Of a stretch of 64,000 nucleotides of DNA, positions 13,547 through 23,072 are shown in pieces. The position numbers and the translations under genes are program-made. The stretch is taken from assembly GCA_031310005.1 (NCBI GenBank), contig CM062380.1:3720001-3784000 (forward strand), given 5' to 3'. A model generated the notes under the pieces. That model made no database searches. It was not told where the DNA came from and saw only the letters and a program-made list of their open reading frames with translations. Each line of letters starts with the position of its first letter. Within the stretch, counting starts at the first letter, position 1. This DNA comes from Dactylellina haptotyla. Taxonomy: Eukaryota; Ascomycota; Orbiliomycetes; Orbiliales; Orbiliaceae.

Positions 13547-16249
13547 TCAGACAACGCCTTTAAATTCAGCTTTCAAACTCCTTCGTCTCTCCGCTTCTCT
13601 TCTCGTTACAGTTCCAGGCTTAGTGAGAACCTTCAAGATCGCTTCGTCTTTTTCGAGGCCTCTTGTGCGTCGTCGTTCCATTACCGCGATTGTGGCAGGA
13701 CTGGCGGTTTTCCGCTTGAATTTGCTGGTAGGAGTTGGAGTTAAGAAAGAAGGTTCGGGGACGAGTTTTAGAGTAGGCGTAGAGATCGGTGTATTTATCG
13801 ATCCTAGAACCTCGGATGTTTCGGTGGACGGAGAGGTCTCAGCGGTAGGAGTCGTATCGATTGTTGGGACCGGGAACGGTTCTGGGCTTTTGCCGCACTT
13901 GACTAGGTCCACGTCTTCAATTTCCTCCTCTTCCTCATACTGCTCCGCTTTGAAAACATCTTTCTCCTTACAATCGGTAGTATCAAGGGGTTCCTGTGTC
14001 ATTCCAGCCTCTCGCTCCAACTGTTCGCTTGCTTCGGTGACATCGCTATCTAGCCTTTCGAACCCCCTATCCACATCATCAATGAATACCCTTCGCTTGA
14101 TATTCTTATTCCTCGGCTTGATATTCTTATTCCTCGGAAGGTATTTAATCATCCTGTCGTATTCATCAGGATCGTCTTCTTCTTCCTCATCTCTATCTTC
14201 GGATGGTATTTGCGACTCTGGTGGGGTGGGTAGCTGCTCTGAGTTCTCTCGTTTCACGATAATGGTATCCGAATCATCAAGTAATTTTCTTCGACGAGCT
14301 AGTCCTCTCATGGGTGTAACACTAGGGCTGACGCTTGGCGTTCTTCCTACAAACATCTTGTCGGCGCTGACACCGTGTCGTCTGGCGCTGCGTCTGGCGC
14401 TTGTGCTAAGGCTATTTGTGAGACTAGAGAGCTCGCTTTGGTTTGGCCGACGGGGTGTAGCTGGTTCCGTCGATTGAATAGGTGAGGAGGCATTTACTTC
14501 CTCGAGCGTCGGGACGGGGATGTAGTCTAGAACGTAACGGCGACTCGCACCACGGCTAGGGGTGCTTGGTTCTTCTACTGTCAAAGTTGGAGAGTCTGGG
14601 GCCGGACGTTGAGGAGATGATAGACTAAGGAATCGTCTTTGCGTTGGAGTAGCGAGGCTAGATCTGATAGAAGATGCCCGGGAGGATGGAAGCCAGCTGT
14701 AGGCCCCAGGAGACGGACGCTGAGGGGTTTGTAGATCTTGAATTCGGTGATAATGTGGTGGGGTTGTGGCATTCATGGGCGGTAGAGGTGTGCTGCCGAG
14801 ACGAACACGTTTATTTGGTGTATTAAGAAAAGACGAGGACGGGGAGGTTCCAAGGGCAGTAAGCGGCGATGTGGGTGGTGGGAAGGCAGCATTGTGAGAT
14901 CTTTTGGATGCTGAGGTTGCGGGTGTATTGGGCATAGACTTTGGTTTTAGTTTTTTCGGGGTATTTGTCGGAGTGGGAAGCTGTTTTTCCTTTACAGGGG
15001 CCTTCTTCTTCGCCGGAAGAGCAGAAAGAGACTTTCTTCTGACCAAAGGCTGACCTTTGAGGGTTTGCGAATTCTCCTTATCGGATTCGTAACCGGTCGT
15101 AGTCTTGCTCTTCTTCAGCGAAGGAATGCTAGATAATTTGGTCTTCCTCCATTCTTTGTCCAAGAGGGACTGGTGCAGCCAAATTTCCTTGCGGCGGAGC
15201 TTGAGATCCTTAATCCAAGCATCGCAGTCCATTTTGATATGAAAATCGATGATATCACCCCATACGCTGTCGGACGCCGGCGTGGCATTGATATAGACGA
15301 CTTTGCCTGCACGGCTCTTCACTTTACCGGCGAAAGCTTTGACGATTCTTTTTAGACCAATGACCTTGAGGGATGTTCCGAATATCAGCAAAAGGTCGGG
15401 AGTCATCCTGGTGGCATCGTAGTGGGTGAGTTGGCCAATGGCGTCGCCCTGCGGGTGCATTTCATCGTAGAGGACGATATTGGGTCTCAGCGTCCCGACA
15501 TTGATGGACCTCTTTCCAGCTGCTTCCCGGTCGTCCGCTTTTCGAGTGCAGTCTGGACATTCGGGCGCCTCTCCTTCAAGTAATGTTTGAACCTTCTCTT
15601 CGTCGTAGTCGTGGAGTTTTGCGCATTGTGTGCATCTCAGCATTTCCAGGTCTCCATGAAGCTGCACTACTTCACAACCAGTTTCCCGCCCGACCTTCTC
15701 CTTTCCCTTGCCCCGCTTCCCTGCCCCCCTAGAAATATCCATACAAAGGCCATCCAGTGCCTCTAATCCGTCGATATTCTGTGTGTAGCATCTTAAGAGT
15801 CGGCCTGTCTCGGAGAGTGTCTTGATAAATTTGTGGGTGGGTGTGCTGTCCTTTATTGTCTTGACGGTTTGTCGTAATTCTGCGAGAAAACTGTATAAAA
15901 TTGCAGTGGTTATGGGATTTGTGAATGATATTGCGTCGAACAAGTCTTTGCCTTTGAGGAGAGCGGTTTGGTCGGGGTAGCGCTTTTTAACAAGGTTGTA
16001 GAGACCATTTGCCGACCGAAAGTCCTGTGGAGAGTAATTTTAATATCCTGTTAGCGAGAACAATAACGCGTCGTGGCCGAGATGCAAAAGTTCGAGGCCG
16101 GGGAAAAAACCACAAAAACTTACGGGTATTCCACTATTTGTACTGATACCGGCGCCGGTAACCATCAAGACCTGGCCGGACCGACATATCGAGTCTGCAA
16201 TCTCCTGCAATTCCCTGGCATGTTGTGATCCGATCGTCTGCGTGGGCAT
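13547..16249 (-). CDS. Sirtuin, NAD-dependent histone deacetylase of the Hst3/Hst4 type
   Basis: Nuclear NAD-dependent protein deacetylase; the Hst3/Hst4 group removes acetyl from H3K56 and influences genome stability and silencing. Two exons, 16249-16124 and 16024-13547, give 867 residues, with the single 99-nt intron falling inside the catalytic core. Motifs in order: TGAGIS (31-36), a DFR segment (43-45) straight after the intron, TQNIDGLE (123-130), catalytic His165 in QLHGD, and the zinc site C173-x2-C176 with C198-x2-C201. The Rossmann core continues to about residue 290. The remaining roughly 570 residues are predicted disordered and rich in Ser-Pro/Thr-Pro and basic patches, much longer than in yeast Hst3/4. 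An in-frame duplication of seven residues (RNKNIKP-like) lies in this tail. Confidence 0.92.
14096..14137. repeat. Exact 21-bp tandem duplication inside the sirtuin tail
   Basis: Two identical 21-bp copies abut at 14096-14116 and 14117-14137. Because 21 is a multiple of three, the protein simply gains a seven-residue repeat in its disordered C-terminal region. Confidence 0.9.
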
Positions 16250-17277
16250 TGTCGAGGTTTTGGTGACACGAAGGACACCGTAGGTGTTGTTGAAGTTGAG
16301 ATTGATGTTAAGGGAGAAAAGGAGAAACGACCAAGTAGCAGACTTCTAATACCAATGACAATGAATGCCAAAGGAAGAGAAGGAGGTTAAAATCGCCCCG
16401 GCTACTTGGTCATCGGGTTAATTGTTTCTTCTGAAAAGGGATTTGAGCGGCCGTCGATTGTTGTTGATATCTAGGGATCCGCCTTAGCGCTCGAATGAAG
16501 CTGACCAGAGCGAGAAAATAGGTCGACTGGGTAAATTGACGTGGGCTAATAGATGTCTCTAGGTTATATAGGTAATAAATACGGTTATGGACGTCGATTG
16601 AGGGGTTCTACGGGGGTAGTACTGGTATTCTGTGCATTTAAAGATTGTGTATTTTTACGTAGGTCGGTGAGGCTTTAGCGGACGAGAATTTTGGCGGGAA
16701 GAAGATGGCGCGTGTTTTGGAGGAGAGGTTGGGCCAACAACACAGGCCAGTTCGCGTCCGAACTGGAAATGGCCCCTGCAGACGATAACAAGCCAATCAG
16801 GTGGGCGGAACATTCGAATCGTGCAGCCGGTCCCTTTGGCCAGTGGGAAACTGGGGTTCTGGCAAACGGACATGCCAATCTGCCCCCCTTCTCAATTCCT
16901 GTTCAAAATGCATCTGACAGCGGGGCGCTCCCAGATCTAAAGCGCGCGCGTTCACGTTGGTATCTTCTTGTATGACCACGGAGCTAGAGTGTATCAGGAG
17001 GTCCGAAGACGTTGAAACTGCCCAGCTAGATCCTGACGCCTGATACTATGTAAAGGGATTCCTCCTGAGCTAAAGTTCCTTTGAATTGCTTCTCTCTACT
17101 ATCACCTCTTCTATCACTGAAGTCAAGTGTAAACGGCGCTGCAGCACTGTTCAGATCCTCTTCCTCCGCTGAGCTGGCATCCCGACATTCCAGCCAATCA
17201 GATTCTCCTCTTTGGCATTTCGTTCCCAATCCGGACGGGTGTAACACACAACGCGGAAAACAACACCTTCCTGCGCG
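16250..17277. other. Divergent promoter region, sirtuin / F-box gene
   Basis: About 1 kb between the start codons of two divergent genes, so it should hold both promoters. I see no coding frame of interest and no unambiguous regulatory site. Confidence 0.5.
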
Positions 17278-18087
17278 ATGGCCTTCGCCGACGCCCAGGA
17301 ACTCAATGCGGAGGGCAACGACATCGATGAGGCCCCGACGCACCGGACTCTCCTACCAACAGAGCTTGAAATCAAGATCATTGGATTCTTACCCTTCGAT
17401 GACTTTAAAAGGCTCCGCTTAGTTTGCAAGAGATGGCGTGACATCACTCTCCTGCCGGATCTCTGCTACATAACTGTCCCCTCGCAGATCCCGTCAGACC
17501 CACCTCCAAACTTCAAGCCAATAACATTCAAAATGCATCGCGCCATATACGAGGTCATGCATATCTGGGACTCTCAAGACTCTACAAAAGATCCCGAGAC
17601 AGGACCCAAGCTTCCCAACAAAGAAATCCTTGGCTTTTTAGCTGCGTATAGGGACGACCAACTCACAATCCCTAGCATGCCTCACACATTGCAGGATGTC
17701 AGTGTTGCTATGTCTGTCATGCCATCTCCGAAGCGCAACACTCATAGCTCCTTGTTCTCTAAACATTTCGTTATTCCCACTCGAAAACACCGGAAAATAC
17801 TTTACGAGCGTGATCCCCGGAACACTAACCGATATGTGATCACCAACCTTGCAGGCGAGAAAACCGTCACGGGTGTCACCATCGGCGAGTTCTTTAGATC
17901 GATCCTCGACCGTGGCAGAATCTGGACGGGCGATGAGCTGGACAGAATCGAACTGGTTTGGAAGATTAGAAAACCCGAAACAGACTGGTGGTGGGACGAA
18001 TGGGACGCCCAAAGAGCGTTCTACGAGGTCTTGCTCTTCAACCGCGGTGAACAAGTCCCACCCTGGATCTGGCACACTAACACCTGA
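17278..18087 (+). CDS. F-box protein
   Basis: Single-exon gene of 269 residues. Residues about 25-60 fit an F-box: LLPTELEIKIIGFLPFDD, then RLRLVCKRWRDI. This is the Skp1-binding module that recruits proteins to SCF ubiquitin ligases. The remaining 200 residues contain no leucine-rich or WD repeats that would identify a substrate. The C-terminal part (ETDWWWDEWDAQRAFYEVLLF) is Trp-rich and looks folded, as in the many lineage-specific fungal F-box proteins. No signal peptide or membrane segment. The start at 17278 gives a plausible N-terminus. It is divergent from the sirtuin; a functional link is not implied. Confidence 0.82.
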   Translation: MAFADAQELNAEGNDIDEAPTHRTLLPTELEIKIIGFLPFDDFKRLRLVCKRWRDITLLPDLCYITVPSQIPSDPPPNFKPITFKMHRAIYEVMHIWDSQDSTKDPETGPKLPNKEILGFLAAYRDDQLTIPSMPHTLQDVSVAMSVMPSPKRNTHSSLFSKHFVIPTRKHRKILYERDPRNTNRYVITNLAGEKTVTGVTIGEFFRSILDRGRIWTGDELDRIELVWKIRKPETDWWWDEWDAQRAFYEVLLFNRGEQVPPWIWHTNT

Positions 18088-18305
18088 AGAAAAGGTTTTT
18101 GCTCGCGATTGAAAATCCGTAGTTTATTATCCTTAGAAAAATAGAGAGAAATTACCTCAAATGAACCCAATTAGTCATGTATCCCACACTGCCTGCGCGC
18201 AATGCTGATATTGAGCGAATTTTCCAAAGCCTTCATCATGAGCATCCTACCAACTACTATCTTTTAAAGAACCTGTTCAGTTTTTCATATAAGAAATATA
18301 AAAAA

Positions 18306-19157
18306 ATGAGACTACAATCGATATCAGTCCCTCTAGTCATCATTTCCCTATCACACATCGCCTATTCAGCTCCTGATCCCTCCTGTCCCAAAAGCCTCGC
18401 TGACCTCGAAGCAATCCCTCAAGGTCAAGAATCACCATTCACAGAACGCTTCGCCGCGTACGCTACCGCCCTTTCCGCGACACCATGGTTCACCACTTTT
18501 GCTAAAGGTTTTTACCGTCACGTCACCTACCTTTTCGAAATACTCCTAGAAAACGAACAAGAACAGGGCGGCTGGAATATCCCTTACCCAGAAGACAGCA
18601 TCTACAACCTCTACAACTTCATCACCGACAGAAAACTACAATGTTACGCTCGCAAAAGTCCTGAGCAGTTACTCCTATCTATGGTTACTATCACTGTGAG
18701 CTCGGCGTACGGCGGTATGAGCGACTTTGGCGGCTCCGAGAGCAGTGAACAGGGTGATCAAACAGCGGATACCCTTGCCGCTGAAACCGAAAATATCGAG
18801 CCGAGTACGTACTTTCAGTACATTGATACAGGGGTACTGCAGGTTCTGGCAGCAATCGTGGATTCGTACGTATTCCAGTTGAACCAGATAAAACACTTCG
18901 CGGTGAACAAGTACTCTAGACATGAGATGTCATTGTTGAATGCCGCGCTAGACTGGTGGGAGTTATCCGCGAAGACTAGCTTGGATAGAACCGTCAAGTT
19001 GGTTCAGCTCGCGGAGGGGTATTTGAGGGAGCCCGGGGCTTTTGATGAAGATAAGGCAGCGTATTGGTTGGATAAAGATGCTCTACCTTGGGTCGAGATT
19101 GAGGAGGTGGAGCCACTGGGATTGTGGGGTCTTCTGCACCAGAAGAATCCTTTGTAA
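18306..19157 (+). CDS. Predicted secreted protein of unknown function
   Basis: I do not recognise this family. The frame is open from 18177, but the ATG at 18306 is preferred because it begins with a good signal peptide (MRLQSISVPLVIISLSHIAYS, cleavage near an AYSA|P site). That gives 283 residues in a single exon. The mature protein is acidic, has two conspicuous Cys near its ends of the N-terminal half, and contains long helical-looking segments. A Ser/Gln/Glu-rich linker sits near residue 140. No membrane segment follows the signal. It lies directly downstream of the F-box gene, in the same direction, 218 bp away. Role in secretion or host interaction is unknown. Confidence 0.7.
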   Translation: MRLQSISVPLVIISLSHIAYSAPDPSCPKSLADLEAIPQGQESPFTERFAAYATALSATPWFTTFAKGFYRHVTYLFEILLENEQEQGGWNIPYPEDSIYNLYNFITDRKLQCYARKSPEQLLLSMVTITVSSAYGGMSDFGGSESSEQGDQTADTLAAETENIEPSTYFQYIDTGVLQVLAAIVDSYVFQLNQIKHFAVNKYSRHEMSLLNAALDWWELSAKTSLDRTVKLVQLAEGYLREPGAFDEDKAAYWLDKDALPWVEIEEVEPLGLWGLLHQKNPL

Positions 19158-19530
19158 ATCCAGCAGTTATAAACGATAAATTTACCACTACACATATATT
19201 CTAGCTTCACGGGACCTGATAGAAGCTTAGAGAATAAGATTATGTGCCAGGAGCAATATTGAGCTATTAGACGTGCCAACCATGAAATGAGAATTATTGA
19301 TCCATGTGTTTAATGAATTGTTTGCTGTACCACGGCAATCGAACACAACGAGGATTCATTTAATTATAAACCGTGCGAAGGGGTGCGAGAGACAACTACT
19401 ATCGATTAATAATCAAGCTCGCATATATTGTCTACATATAAAACACTAGATACGCTCCTATAGAATTTTAAGAAAGGTTGCAAAGGTACATAGTAGTATA
19501 AGGGTATCAGTCCAACGGAATTCAGTGCTA
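19158..19530. other. Convergent 3' spacer
   Basis: A 373-bp AT-rich spacer between convergent stop codons. No feature seen beyond probable 3' UTRs. Confidence 0.55.
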
Positions 19531-21720
19531 CTAGGCATACCAACTACATGCCGATTCCGCACCCGTATACTGGAAGAGTTCATTGGAGGTGTCCGTCCAC
19601 ACGAAATTGAATTTCCCACCCTCGTACCAGAGCTGATAAATAACCGTTTTACTGGCTATAGTGCCCATTAAATCGACACCCTCGTATGAAACCAGATACC
19701 TAGGTCTCAACCCGTTAGGGGTCTTGGTTGGGTAGAAGCACTCGTCACCGAACATTACGCCCGTTTTTAACGACACCGTCCCGCGACCGTTCCACTTTGT
19801 GGTGTACATGCCGTTAAATGTGGTAATTTTACCCCCGACTCCGTTACATTTCTGATTGTAGTCTATGATCGCGGTGGCTGTAAGGTTCAGATAGTCGTCG
19901 AATATGGGGTTTTGTGTACTCGGGTCTAACAGGTTTGTGCAGGTGATTGTTACCCGTGGTGGGGAAGCGGTGAATGCTATGGGGCTGGTTGTGGTCGTTG
20001 TGACTGTTATTCTCGATGTGACGGTGTTTGTTTGGGTGGTAGAGGCCGTTAGCGTCCGGATGGTGAATGTGTAGGCGGTGAAGGTCGTTGATACGGTAAA
20101 CGGGACTGTGGTGCTTGTTGTCACCGTATTTGTGATAGATGTTGTCGCAGTAGTACCGACGGTGGTAGTTGCTGTTGCTGTAGCCACGGAAGTTTCTCGA
20201 ACGGTACTCAAAATTGTCGTTTCGAATGTGATTGATACAGTCTCGATATCCGTGATGCTCACCGTATCAGTAGTGGTAACGGCCTGTGTTTCTGGTACTG
20301 TAGTCCTGAAGGTCGTGTCTACCGTCACATCTGTGGTTTCCTCAGCAGTAACTGTAGTGGTAGTGGTAGAAACTTGATGCACGGTTTCCAGCTGTGTCGT
20401 GCTGGATGTGAGGACGATAGTAGTAGATATCGTGAGAATATCCGTTGTACTCGACGTAACGGTGACCGTTTCAAGTGAGGTGTCGGTCGTTGTCACGCTT
20501 ACAGTCGCTTGGGCTGTGTGATATACGGTGGGAATACTGATCTCGGTGGTGGTGGCCGTGGCTTTAATAATTGAGGTTTTCGTCACCAGAACGGGTACCG
20601 TCGTTTTTATTTTCGTATTATGCGTTTTCGTAGCCGTCACAGTTGTCACTGGAGTGATGATAAAAAGACGTGGTGCGGTTTTTGTAGCGGTGCAGGTAAT
20701 GAAAACATCATCGGTTTCGACGCAGTTGACCAAGGTTGTGTACTTGGTAGCTGGTGCCCTCTTTCTGCGGAGTTTACGAGGTATCATAGATATAGTCACG
20801 GTAGTCGACGTGGGTATCATAACCACCGTTGTAGTTGACACGGATGTCGTGATTGTGGTCGTGAAGCTGTTCGTCAAAACAAATGTGGTTCCCGTGCTCG
20901 TCGCCGTCGTCGTACTGAACGTGATAGTATCAGTACTCGTATATGTATTGGTTTGAGTGGTCGTAAAAGATTGGGTCTGCGTGAGCGTCGTGATACTCGT
21001 GACGGTGGCTGTCGTCGTCGCCGTAGTCGTGAGCGTCGTCAAAGAGGTTCTTGTCGCGCTGACTACCGCTGTCTGCACGGTGGTAAAGCTCAAAGTGGTT
21101 GTCGCATGATACAAGTCGGTTTGCGTCGCTGTCGAGGCATCCGTCTGCGTCTTGGTAATAAAAATAGTCCGAGTAGCGGTAACGGAATCTGTTGCAGTGG
21201 CTACAGATAAGTCGGTTGTTGCAGAATTAAAAGTCTCGGTTGTCGTGACGGTGAATTTCTCGGTTTCCGACGATGTGAAGTGGAGGATTTGGCTATCGGT
21301 CAAAGTTTCTGTTATTGTAGCAGCAAAGTTCCTTGTTTCTGTCACCGTGATAGTAGTGTCGGTCCCTGCTTGGGTCGTGAACTCGGTGACCAGCTTGGTG
21401 CTCGTTGATTCAGTGGTAGTCGTCGTTTTTGATTCAGCCGTAACCGTCTCGGTCTGCGTAATATCTTCTACGACGGTAATCGTCTTGGTTAAACCGGTGA
21501 CCGTGAGAGTTGTAGTTGTGAACGAAGTCGAGTATTTTATTTTCCCGGTGGTTGTGCTATACGAGGTCGGGATGGGTGCGACACTGATTGTCCCCGTTGC
21601 GGCCTTGCAAATTACAGTCGACGTGACACTGTCTGTTGCGCAAACCGCCTGAGACAATACCGGCCCTGCGAGGAACGCGAGGGCAACAAGTTGCGACGTT
21701 AAAGCTATAAAGGCTCTCAT
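19531..21720 (-). CDS. Secreted Thr/Ser-rich mucin-like protein with C-terminal Cys domain
   Basis: A single exon of 729 residues. A signal peptide (MRAFIALTSQLVALAFLAGPVLS) is followed by about 550 residues of Thr-dominated sequence in which T alternates with V, S, I and A, a typical O-mannosylated stalk of a fungal wall protein. Around residues 314-322 the stalk is interrupted by a basic patch (RKLRRKR), a good Kex2 processing site. Right after it a short Cys-containing module resembles one after the signal peptide (C-x10-C spacing region). The last 135 residues are not repetitive, contain five Cys and several aromatic residues, and look like a folded domain that I cannot name. No GPI signal is evident. 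A role as adhesin or wall-surface protein is an inference from composition. Confidence 0.75.
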   Translation of the reverse strand: MRAFIALTSQLVALAFLAGPVLSQAVCATDSVTSTVICKAATGTISVAPIPTSYSTTTGKIKYSTSFTTTTLTVTGLTKTITVVEDITQTETVTAESKTTTTTESTSTKLVTEFTTQAGTDTTITVTETRNFAATITETLTDSQILHFTSSETEKFTVTTTETFNSATTDLSVATATDSVTATRTIFITKTQTDASTATQTDLYHATTTLSFTTVQTAVVSATRTSLTTLTTTATTTATVTSITTLTQTQSFTTTQTNTYTSTDTITFSTTTATSTGTTFVLTNSFTTTITTSVSTTTVVMIPTSTTVTISMIPRKLRRKRAPATKYTTLVNCVETDDVFITCTATKTAPRLFIITPVTTVTATKTHNTKIKTTVPVLVTKTSIIKATATTTEISIPTVYHTAQATVSVTTTDTSLETVTVTSSTTDILTISTTIVLTSSTTQLETVHQVSTTTTTVTAEETTDVTVDTTFRTTVPETQAVTTTDTVSITDIETVSITFETTILSTVRETSVATATATTTVGTTATTSITNTVTTSTTVPFTVSTTFTAYTFTIRTLTASTTQTNTVTSRITVTTTTTSPIAFTASPPRVTITCTNLLDPSTQNPIFDDYLNLTATAIIDYNQKCNGVGGKITTFNGMYTTKWNGRGTVSLKTGVMFGDECFYPTKTPNGLRPRYLVSYEGVDLMGTIASKTVIYQLWYEGGKFNFVWTDTSNELFQYTGAESACSWYA

Positions 21721-22516
21721 TGTTTTGTCTTAGTTTCTTTCGGTACTGAAAGCGAAATATCAAAGAGGACGAGCTCGGGCATGACACCTATATTTCAATA
21801 TTTTCGAGCGCATCAAGTGGAAAAGGTTTGCACGCTGTTGACTACTACACTTACCCCGTACAACCAAACGGCGCACCGTCGCAACTTCAGCCTTGAGAAT
21901 CTGCAGTGTTCATTCGTTAGGGAAGCCCGCGATCTCGATTTCGATCTCGATCTCGTCTAGCATTGGTTGAAAAACGCCATCAACTAGAGCCTGAATGTCC
22001 CACACCTCGCTTAGAGTGTTTTTGGCTAGCTCTGGAAATATTCGAAATGCGACTTGTGCGGCTGAACCATTCCCCCTTCGCTTAGAATCCAAGCTAGACA
22101 GCTGTCTGTCGGAGCATCACGGCTGGTAACATTTCCAGCTTCAATGGGAATGTTGGGATTGTGATGAAATATGACATTTACCATGCTATGGCATCTAGCA
22201 TATCAGCCGCGATAACTCATTATATATAAGAATCTATTCAGCCTTACAGGGATGATATACTACTTTCGATAACATTGGATACTAGTCTATATACCAGATG
22301 AACCTGAAGTGCATATCTCATTTTAGAGCCGGGTAAAGTCACAAGCTGAGAGCCCTATAAACATCGCAAATATTTCTCCGCCCGGACACCACCTGCAGCG
22401 GAAATCTATGATTCGTTTTCCCGATTTGGTTATAAGATTGGAGATTTATACCTGAACAAATCTAGATCTAGCTAGATTGGTTACACAACGCAGAAGTATC
22501 AATACAATTCTAATCG
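21721..22516. other. Intergenic stretch upstream of the mucin-like gene
   Basis: About 800 bp holding the promoter of the mucin-like gene and the 3' flank of the DUF1772 gene. A short GATCTCGATTTCGATCTCGATCTCG-like direct repeat lies near 21930-21957. No gene is recognised. Confidence 0.5.
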
Positions 22517-23072
22517 TTACAATCCGAGTTCCTTCAACAGACCGTAGCCAGCTACAAGAGTCGCACTCAATGGCAGCAAGCTCCGGATCAAGTTCAAGCT
22601 GCCCCATTTATCAGCCAAAGCTAGAACTGAGGCCTCGCTCAAAACAGAAACGCCGTCTGCGACAGCTTGCAGCTTGACGTTGGTATCATTCAAGAAAATC
22701 AAGGTGAAAGGTACCACCCCGGCAGATAAAATGGCAGCGGTGGTGAAATAGCTCTGCTGGCCATTGGGGCGACCGGATGCATCCCAAGCGGCGTACCCGT
22801 AGAGAAGACCAGCACTAACTGCAGTGGGGGGGATTGTAAGGAGACCTTTGGCGAAAATGATTGCCCAAGTTTTGGCTGCAGACTCTGGGAATGCCTTGGC
22901 GGCAGGGATTCCTGTGATGGTGAGACTAGCCATGGCGCCTTCGGGGATGAGAATGTTAGTTCGCCCAACCGTTTACTTCCAATGCGGACATAGAGAATTC
23001 ACCTGAAGCCCAGGTCGAACCGAGGAGGCCAGTGGCCACGGCGAGGAGAGAAGGAGGTGAGATTTCCATCAT
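22517..23072 (-). CDS. DUF1772 / anthrone-oxygenase-like membrane protein
   Basis: Two exons, 23072-23003 and 22938-22517, with a 64-nt intron, give 163 residues. The length, the four predicted hydrophobic helices, and a start rich in small residues (LLAVATGLLGSTWASG) fit the DUF1772 family. Fungal members include the anthrone oxygenases of anthraquinone pathways, but many members lie outside clusters and are uncharacterised. A second ATG immediately follows the first, at 23069. No polyketide synthase is nearby, so an anthrone substrate is not supported here. Confidence 0.75.

Noticed and set aside
13464-14477. Plus-strand frame of 337 codons opposite the sirtuin tail
   Set aside because: Antisense shadow. 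The minus strand continues a recognised sirtuin frame, and the plus-strand translation is low-complexity Ser/Leu.
17638-18075. Minus-strand frame of 145 codons opposite the F-box gene
   Set aside because: Antisense shadow of a convincing single-exon gene.
22517-23072. Anthraquinone-type biosynthetic cluster suggested by the DUF1772 gene
   Set aside because: No polyketide synthase, thioesterase or other tailoring genes lie near it, so a cluster is not supported.
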